NCBI RefSeq assembly: GCF_001021065.1
Contig: NZ_CP011546.1
Coordinates: forward strand, 1,488,001 to 1,552,000
Direction of reading: 5' to 3'
DNA: 64,000 bases
DNA from: Corynebacterium uterequi
GTDB lineage: Bacteria > Actinomycetota > Actinomycetes > Mycobacteriales > Mycobacteriaceae
Each line of letters opens with the position of its first letter. Position 1 is the first letter of the stretch. The notes beneath the pieces are model-generated. The model made no database searches and was not told the DNA's origin. It was given only the letters and a program-made list of their open reading frames with translations. Position numbers and translations under genes: made by a program. Below, in pieces: positions 59,143-64,000 of the stretch.

Positions 59143-62100
59143 TTAGACTCGGGCCACCGTGGCAGTCACGCCCACGACGATGTCGTGCGCATCGGACAGC
59201 TCCTCGGTGACGACCTCGAAGCTGGTCGACAGCGTCTCGGCGGCGATGTGCTCCGCATGGCGCGCGGCCCACTCCTGCTTGTCCGCCGGGACGGACAGCA
59301 CGGTGCGGATGCGGTCAGACACGTCGAAGTCTTCCTTCTTCCGGGCGTCCTGCAAGCCGCGGATGACATCGGCGGCCCACCCTTCGGCTTCGAGCTCCTC
59401 AGTGACGTTCGTGTCCAGGACCACGAGGCCGCCGAGGCCGTCGATGGCCGCAGTCGACGCCGGGTCTTCCGCAACGAGCCGCTGCGTGAACTCGCCCGGG
59501 TTGAGGACAATACCGCCCGCGACGACGGTGTCGCCCTCCCGGGTGTAGTCCCCGGACTTCACCGCGCGGATGACCGTCTGCACGTCACGACCGAGACGCG
59601 GTCCGGCCACCTTGGCGTTAACAACCACTTCGAAGCGGCCGACGGAGTCGACGTCGTCGGTGAGCACCACGTTCTTGACGTTGACCTCGTCGCCGATGAC
59701 GGCGGCGAAGTCCGCGAGCCGGGCCGAGTTGGGCAGCGCCACCGTCAGGCTCGGCAGAGGCAGACGGTTGCGCAGCTTGTTCGACTTGCGCACGCTCGAC
59801 GCCGAGGAGCACACCGCGCGGACGGCGTCCATGGCGGCGACCAGGTCGTCGTCGGCCGGAAGGGCGTCAGCCGTCGGGTAGTCCTCCAGGTGCACGGAGC
59901 GCCCGCCGGTCAGGCCGCGCCAGATGACCTCGGTGACGTAGGGCAGCAGCGGGGCGGTGACGCGGCAGAGGACCTCCAGCACGGTGTACAGGGTGTTGAA
60001 GGCCTCGGCGTGGGTGTCCTCACCGGCCCAGAAGCGGTCACGGGATCGGCGGACGTACCAGTTGGTCAGGGCGTCGGCGAACTGCCGTACCTCCTCGGTG
60101 GCCGCGGCGATGTCCGTGGCGTCGAGCGCCGCGGTGACGGTTTCGACGAGGTCGTGCAGCTTGGCGAGGATGTAGCGGTCGAGGACGTCGGTCGAGTCGA
60201 CGCTCCACGTGGCGTCCTGAGACGCGTAAAGCTGCAAGAAGGTGTAGGCGTTCCAGATCGGCAGGATGGCCTGGCGCACACCCTCACGGATGCCCTGCTC
60301 GGTGACGATGAGGTTGCCGCCGCGCAGAATCGGCGAAGACATGAGGAACCAACGCATCGCATCGGAGCCGTCGCGGTCAAACACCTCGTTGACGTTCGGG
60401 TAGTTGCCCTTGGACTTGCTCATCTTCTGGCCGTCGTCGCCCAGCACGATGCCGTGGGCGACGACGCGCTTGAACGCCGGCCGATCGAAGAGGGCCACGG
60501 ACAGCACGTGCAGCAGGTAGAACCAGCCGCGGGTCTGGCCGATGTACTCCACAATGAAGTCCGCCGGGTGGACGGATTCGAACCATTCCTTGTTTTCGAA
60601 GGGGTAGTGGAACTGGGCGAAGGGCATCGAGCCGGAATCGAACCAGACGTCGAGGACGTCGGAAACGCGGCGCATCGTCGAGGCACCGGTCGGATCGTCC
60701 GGGTTCGGGCGGGTGAGCTCGTCGATGTAGGGCCGGTGCAGGGACTTCGGGCGGACGCCGAAGTCTCGCTCCAGCTCATCAAGGGAACCGTACACGTCGA
60801 CGCGCGGGTAGTCGTCGTTGTCGGAGATCCACACCGGGATCGGCGAGCCCCAGTAACGGCTACGAGAGATGTTCCAGTCGCGGGCGTTTTCCAGCCACTT
60901 ACCGAACTGACCGTCGCGCACGTGGCCAGGGAGCCACTCGATGTCCTCGTGGTTGAGCTCCACCATGCGGTCGCGGATCTCGGTGACCTTGACGAACCAG
61001 CTCGGCAGCGCCATGTAGATGAGCGGCGCGCCGGAGCGCCACGAGTGCGGGTAGGAGTGCTCGATGGTGCGGTGCTGAACCACCCGGCCGGCAGCCTTGA
61101 GGTCGCGGATGATGTCCTTGTTGGCGTCGAACACCAGCTGACCCTCGTAATCCGGGACGAGGGAGGTGAACTTACCGTCCATATCCACCGGGATGACCAG
61201 CGGAATGTCATAGGCGTTCGTGGTATTCATATCGTCCTCACCGAAAGCCGGAGCCTGGTGGACGATGCCGGTGCCGTCCTCGGTGGTGACGTAGTCGGCG
61301 AGCAGGATCTGGAAGGAGTTGGGGTTGTCGGCGAAGTAACCGAAGACCGGCTCGTAGGTGAGCCCCTCCAGGTCACGGCCCGGAAGGGAGGAGACGAGCT
61401 CATACTCCCCCAGCTCCTTGCTGTAGGCGCCGAGCAGCGCCTCGGCGAGCAGCAGCTGCTGGCCGCTGCCTTCGGCGCGCACGACGACGTACGTGACGTC
61501 CGGGTGAACCGCCAGTGCCAGGTTCGACGGCAGCGTCCACGGGGTCGTCGTCCAGGCGATAGCCGCGGTGTCGGCAAGCTCCGGGTGAGCGGCCCAGGTG
61601 GCCTCACCGCGGGAGCCCTCACGTGCGCCCGTCAGCGGCATGGTCACCGTCAGAGTGGGGTCCTGGCGCATCTTGTACGAGTCGTCCAGGCGGGTCTCCT
61701 GGTTGGACAGCGGAGTGTGCTCTGCCCAGGAGTAGGGCAGGACGCGGAAGCCCTGGTAGATGAGGCCCTTGTCGTAGAGCTGCTTGAAGGCCCAGATGAC
61801 GGACTCCATGTAGGTGGCGTCCATCGTCTTGTAGCCGTTATCGAAGTCCACCCACCGGGCCTGGCGAGTGACGTATTCCTTCCACTCCTGCGTGTACTTG
61901 AGCACGCTCGAGGCGCAGTATTCATTGAACTTTGCCAGACCCATCTCGTGGATTTGGCCCTTATCGGTGATGCCAAGCTGCTTCTCGGCCTCCAACTCGG
62001 CGGGCAGACCGTGGGTGTCCCAGCCGAAAACGCGCGGGACGTGGTAGCCGCGCATGGTCCTAAACCGGGGGATGATGTCCTTGACGTAGCCGGTCAGGAG

Positions 62101-62298
62101 GTGACCGTAGTGAGGAAGGCCGTTAGCGAAGGGCGGGCCATCGTAGAACACGTACTCTTCGGCGTCCTTGCGATTGTCCAAAGAGGCTTGGAAGGTCCCA
62201 TCCTCCTGCCAAAACTTGAGGACCTTTTCTTCCATCTCGGGGAAGCGATTGGACCCTCCGGAAAGGTCCTTCTTGGGGTACACGGAACCAACGGACAC
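59143..62298 (-). CDS. ileS: Isoleucyl-tRNA synthetase (type 2-like)
   Basis: About 1,051 residues. ATP motifs are [16 protein letters not shown] (HYGH form of HIGH) and KMSKSKGNY. The large editing domain is present in the middle, and a long anticodon-binding tail follows. The HYGH form and length are those of the IleS2 type, which tends to be mupirocin-resistant. Two GTG starts are possible: 62298, with AAGGTGA upstream, or 62313; I prefer 62298. It is preceded by a T-box leader. Confidence 0.93.
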   Translation of the reverse strand: MSVGSVYPKKDLSGGSNRFPEMEEKVLKFWQEDGTFQASLDNRKDAEEYVFYDGPPFANGLPHYGHLLTGYVKDIIPRFRTMRGYHVPRVFGWDTHGLPAELEAEKQLGITDKGQIHEMGLAKFNEYCASSVLKYTQEWKEYVTRQARWVDFDNGYKTMDATYMESVIWAFKQLYDKGLIYQGFRVLPYSWAEHTPLSNQETRLDDSYKMRQDPTLTVTMPLTGAREGSRGEATWAAHPELADTAAIAWTTTPWTLPSNLALAVHPDVTYVVVRAEGSGQQLLLAEALLGAYSKELGEYELVSSLPGRDLEGLTYEPVFGYFADNPNSFQILLADYVTTEDGTGIVHQAPAFGEDDMNTTNAYDIPLVIPVDMDGKFTSLVPDYEGQLVFDANKDIIRDLKAAGRVVQHRTIEHSYPHSWRSGAPLIYMALPSWFVKVTEIRDRMVELNHEDIEWLPGHVRDGQFGKWLENARDWNISRSRYWGSPIPVWISDNDDYPRVDVYGSLDELERDFGVRPKSLHRPYIDELTRPNPDDPTGASTMRRVSDVLDVWFDSGSMPFAQFHYPFENKEWFESVHPADFIVEYIGQTRGWFYLLHVLSVALFDRPAFKRVVAHGIVLGDDGQKMSKSKGNYPNVNEVFDRDGSDAMRWFLMSSPILRGGNLIVTEQGIREGVRQAILPIWNAYTFLQLYASQDATWSVDSTDVLDRYILAKLHDLVETVTAALDATDIAAATEEVRQFADALTNWYVRRSRDRFWAGEDTHAEAFNTLYTVLEVLCRVTAPLLPYVTEVIWRGLTGGRSVHLEDYPTADALPADDDLVAAMDAVRAVCSSASSVRKSNKLRNRLPLPSLTVALPNSARLADFAAVIGDEVNVKNVVLTDDVDSVGRFEVVVNAKVAGPRLGRDVQTVIRAVKSGDYTREGDTVVAGGIVLNPGEFTQRLVAEDPASTAAIDGLGGLVVLDTNVTEELEAEGWAADVIRGLQDARKKEDFDVSDRIRTVLSVPADKQEWAARHAEHIAAETLSTSFEVVTEELSDAHDIVVGVTATVARV

Positions 62299-62478
62299 GA
62301 TGCTAGGTCTCACCTTCTACTCGTGCGGGGACGTGCCTTGGGCACGCGGTACCACCCCGCTTGAGCGTTGTGTGTGACGCTCCACTTCGTTTGTGTTGGG
62401 CCCGGTTCTAATGAGCGCCGGTAGGCGCCGTTCTTCCGGAAAGCTCCCCGGTGATGGCCGGATCATAGCCGTTACGAG
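62299..62478 (-). promoter_or_regulatory. T-box riboswitch of ileS
   Basis: The minus strand carries the T-box core GGGGTGGTACCGCG (62345-62358), with a short stem (CGTGCC/GGCACG) after it. A short hairpin at 62448-62461 presents ATC (62453-62455) in its loop as the isoleucine specifier. This ultrashort stem I is the actinobacterial type. Uncharged tRNA-Ile binding should favour translation, because the leader ends at the ribosome site and no terminator T-run follows. The leader thus senses isoleucine charging. Confidence 0.88.
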
Positions 62479-62484
62479 ACATGC

Positions 62485-62490
62485 AGTATA
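62485..62490 (-). promoter_or_regulatory. Candidate -10 element for ileS
   Basis: TATACT on the minus strand, placed about 30 bases before the specifier hairpin, so that transcription would start near 62478 and include the full T-box. A -35 is not evident, which is common for corynebacterial promoters. Confidence 0.5.
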
Positions 62491-62524
62491 CACCACGACC
62501 GCCGCATAGGCGACGGTCGTGGTG
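62491..62524 (-). terminator. Hairpin terminator after wag31
   Basis: An 11-bp perfect stem (CACCACGACCG / CGGTCGTGGTG) with a 12-base loop, ten bases past the wag31 stop. No T-run follows; the ileS -10 abuts it. It separates the division cluster from ileS. Confidence 0.65.
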
Positions 62525-62534
62525 GTAGCGGAAT

Positions 62535-63410
62535 CTAGTTGCCGCTCGGGGCGGACGTTCCGCGGGATTCCAGCTCGTCGAGCTGGGACTGCAGCATGGT
62601 CTTCATGCGGGTACGGTACTCGCGCTCGAAGGTGCGCAGCTCGGCGATGCGCTCCTCAAGGGCCGTCTGCTGCTTCTTAACCGTGGCCATAATCTCGGTG
62701 TGCTTGCGCTCGGCTTCGGCCTGCAGCTGTGCGGCCTTCTCTTCGGCGCGACGGATCTGCGTAGCGGCGCGGTTCTCGGCGTCGCGGGTGGTCTGGGCCG
62801 CCTGGGCCTCAGCGTCGGACACGAGCTTCTCCGCCTGACGACGAGCCTGCTCAACCTGCTGACGGGACTGGGTTTCGGCGTCAGCCAACTGCCGTTCGGC
62901 GGTGGAGCGCGCCTCGCTTAGCATGGTGCGGGACTCGTTCTGCGCGTCGGAAGCCAAACGGTCAGCCATCTCCTGGGCCAGGGCCAGGACGCGGGCGGCC
63001 TGCATGTGCGTATCGGCGGTGGCCACCTCAGGCGCCGGGGCCGCGGTAACGCGCTCGGAACGAACGGCCTCCGCCTCGGCGCGGGCGGCCTTGGCCTCCT
63101 CCTCGGCGCGCTTAATGGCACGACGGGCGTCAACTAGCTGCGCCTCATAGGAGCGACGCAGGTCCTCTTCCACCTCGCGGCGGATTCGAGACTCGTCGAC
63201 AGCCGGGGCGGCTGCGGGGATCGGCTCAGCGGGCATCGAGCCAGCGCGGTCGAGCTCGGCGCGCAGGCGCTCGTTCTCATCCTGCAGCTGGGCGAGGGAA
63301 TCCTCGACGAGGTCGAGGAACTGATCGACCTCGTCCTCGTTGTATCCGCGCTTTCCGATTGGCGGCTTGCTGAATGCAACGTTGTGAACGTCGGCGGGGG
63401 TCAGCTGCAT
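62535..63410 (-). CDS. wag31: DivIVA polar growth protein Wag31
   Basis: 291 residues. The N-terminal DivIVA domain ([35 protein letters not shown]) is nearly that of mycobacterial Wag31, followed by long coiled coils (~30-270). It scaffolds polar peptidoglycan and mycolate synthesis at the cell tip. RBS GAAGGGA precedes the ATG. A 166-base region separates it from yggT, containing AAATTGTTACACT that may hold a promoter. Confidence 0.96.
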   Translation of the reverse strand: MQLTPADVHNVAFSKPPIGKRGYNEDEVDQFLDLVEDSLAQLQDENERLRAELDRAGSMPAEPIPAAAPAVDESRIRREVEEDLRRSYEAQLVDARRAIKRAEEEAKAARAEAEAVRSERVTAAPAPEVATADTHMQAARVLALAQEMADRLASDAQNESRTMLSEARSTAERQLADAETQSRQQVEQARRQAEKLVSDAEAQAAQTTRDAENRAATQIRRAEEKAAQLQAEAERKHTEIMATVKKQQTALEERIAELRTFEREYRTRMKTMLQSQLDELESRGTSAPSGN

Positions 63411-63576
63411 GGTTTTCCCTTCGATAACTTAAGGCTTACGCCACCAACGACGTGGAAGCCCCGGAGGATCGTTGTTCTATATTCTGTTTTGCCGTCTCGG
63501 CCGCCCGACGCGGACAGCCACCTTTGTGTAGCAGTGTAACAATTTAGCTAAGAACGACGCTACATCAACCTCAAGC
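63411..63576 (-). promoter_or_regulatory. Intergenic region upstream of wag31
   Basis: 166 bases without a gene, more AT-rich in the half next to yggT. On the minus strand TACACT within AAATTGTTACACTGC is a candidate -10, giving a 5' leader of about 110 bases. No clear hairpin terminator for yggT is seen. Nothing else recognisable. Confidence 0.35.
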
Positions 63577-63867
63577 TTACCCCAAGGTTTGAGCGACGAC
63601 GACCCGAATGACCTGGAGCAAGAAAAAGAGGACGAGGACGCTGAGGTCGATTCCCACCCCACCCGACTGCAGCGGAGGGATGAGCCGGCGGAAGAACTTC
63701 ACGGGCGGATCCGTGACGACGAAGATGGGCTCCGCCACGTAGAAGAACCAGCTCGGGGGTCGGAAGTTGCGGGAGAAGGCCTGCACCATCTCGGTGATGA
63801 AACGGAAAATGAGCAGCAGGACGTAGAGATCAATGACGACAAGGATCGTCGCCGCAAGAACGCTCAT
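63577..63867 (-). CDS. YggT-family membrane protein
   Basis: 96 residues with two hydrophobic segments (VLAATILVVIDLYVLLLIF and LSVLVLFFLLQVIRVVV). Between them lies the family's VAEPIFVVTDPPVKFFRRLIPP block. Role in envelope biogenesis or division is suggested by its constant location between sepF and wag31. Only three bases separate it from the sepF stop. Confidence 0.92.
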   Translation of the reverse strand: MSVLAATILVVIDLYVLLLIFRFITEMVQAFSRNFRPPSWFFYVAEPIFVVTDPPVKFFRRLIPPLQSGGVGIDLSVLVLFFLLQVIRVVVAQTLG

Positions 63868-63870
63868 CGG

Positions 63871-64000
63871 TTAGATGCCCACCGCCCGGCACAGTTCTTC
63901 CTCGGTGGCGTCGCACTCCGCGGGGATAATCGCGAACACTCGACGGTCGGTGTCCGCGTTCCGGCCGACCTTGAGCATCCGCCCCTTCAACGCAAAGCAC
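63871..64000 (-). CDS. sepF: Cell division protein SepF, C-terminal end (partial)
   Basis: The last ~42 codons run off the right edge. They read CFALKGRMLKVGRNAD, then RRVFAIIPAECDATEEE, like the final strands of SepF, which anchors FtsZ to the membrane. Location directly before yggT and wag31 is the standard actinobacterial order. The assignment relies mainly on that order because little of the protein is visible. Confidence 0.7.
   Translation of the reverse strand, partial: CFALKGRMLKVGRNADTDRRVFAIIPAECDATEEELCRAVGI

Noticed and set aside
59122..62364. Long open frame antisense to ileS (over 1,000 codons)
   Set aside because: Composition shadow of ileS, full of His/Val/Gly/Arg repeats and running through the T-box leader; no signature of a real protein.

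Overview
The window is ordinary high-GC actinobacterial chromosome, and the gene content points to Corynebacterium. It has a type I fatty acid synthase, a histidine operon with an embedded MFS transporter gene and impA, a HisA that looks like the corynebacterial 'subHisA' form, the TreYZ trehalose route next to glgX, and the end of a division cluster (sepF-yggT-wag31) followed by a T-box-controlled ileS. It is densely coded: no gap between genes exceeds about 215 bases. No rRNA, tRNA, insertion sequence, prophage or CRISPR array was seen. Several genes start at GTG, and neighbours often overlap by GTGA or ATGA.

Layout. 1-3077 is the 3' end of fas. 3088-5767 holds acylphosphatase, then a two-gene module (a large low-complexity protein resembling type VII secretion-associated proteins, plus a DUF3558-like lipoprotein) that is locally more AT-rich. 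5981-7465 is an amino acid:sodium symporter. 7507-10423 is the conserved cluster sepIVA-yceD-rnc-mutM. 10504-16038 holds gdhA, a degenerate glycerate-kinase-like gene, a small unknown gene, a GalT/HIT-like protein and an M20 amidohydrolase. 16099-18579 is glycogen phosphorylase. 18576-31883 is read leftward: hisD-hisC-hisB-MFS-hisH-hisA-impA-hisF-hisI, then a Trp-associated membrane protein, a TrpC-like paralog, lgt and pyk. hisG and hisE are not in the window.

31987-42577 is a carbon-storage and stress region: a TetR regulator, glgX, a DEDDh exonuclease-BRCT protein, treY overlapping a small alarmone synthetase gene, three small leftward genes, and treZ. With glycogen phosphorylase, this gives glycogen to maltodextrin (GlgX, GlgP/MalP) to trehalose (TreY then TreZ). 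42574-49285 holds ilvA, a MetE-core-like protein, a GNAT acetyltransferase and dnaE1. 49436-55579 holds a secreted CAP protein, rarD, rluD-lspA, two lipoproteins and an asparaginase. 55571-59141 holds dinB, a 13E12-type HNH gene and an EamA exporter. 59143-64000 holds ileS with its T-box, wag31, yggT and the 3' end of sepF.

Most genes are recognisable housekeeping functions and no clearly new multi-gene system is visible. The observations most worth checking are the TrpC-like gene with altered active-site positions, the type VII-like/DUF3558 module, a shared 16-bp palindrome at two gene ends, a LexA-like box between dinB and the HNH gene, the alarmone synthetase coupled to treY, and the degenerate glycerate kinase behind an operator-like palindrome. 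All coordinates and starts come from reading the sequence by eye. Family assignments rest on motif recognition, not on database searches.
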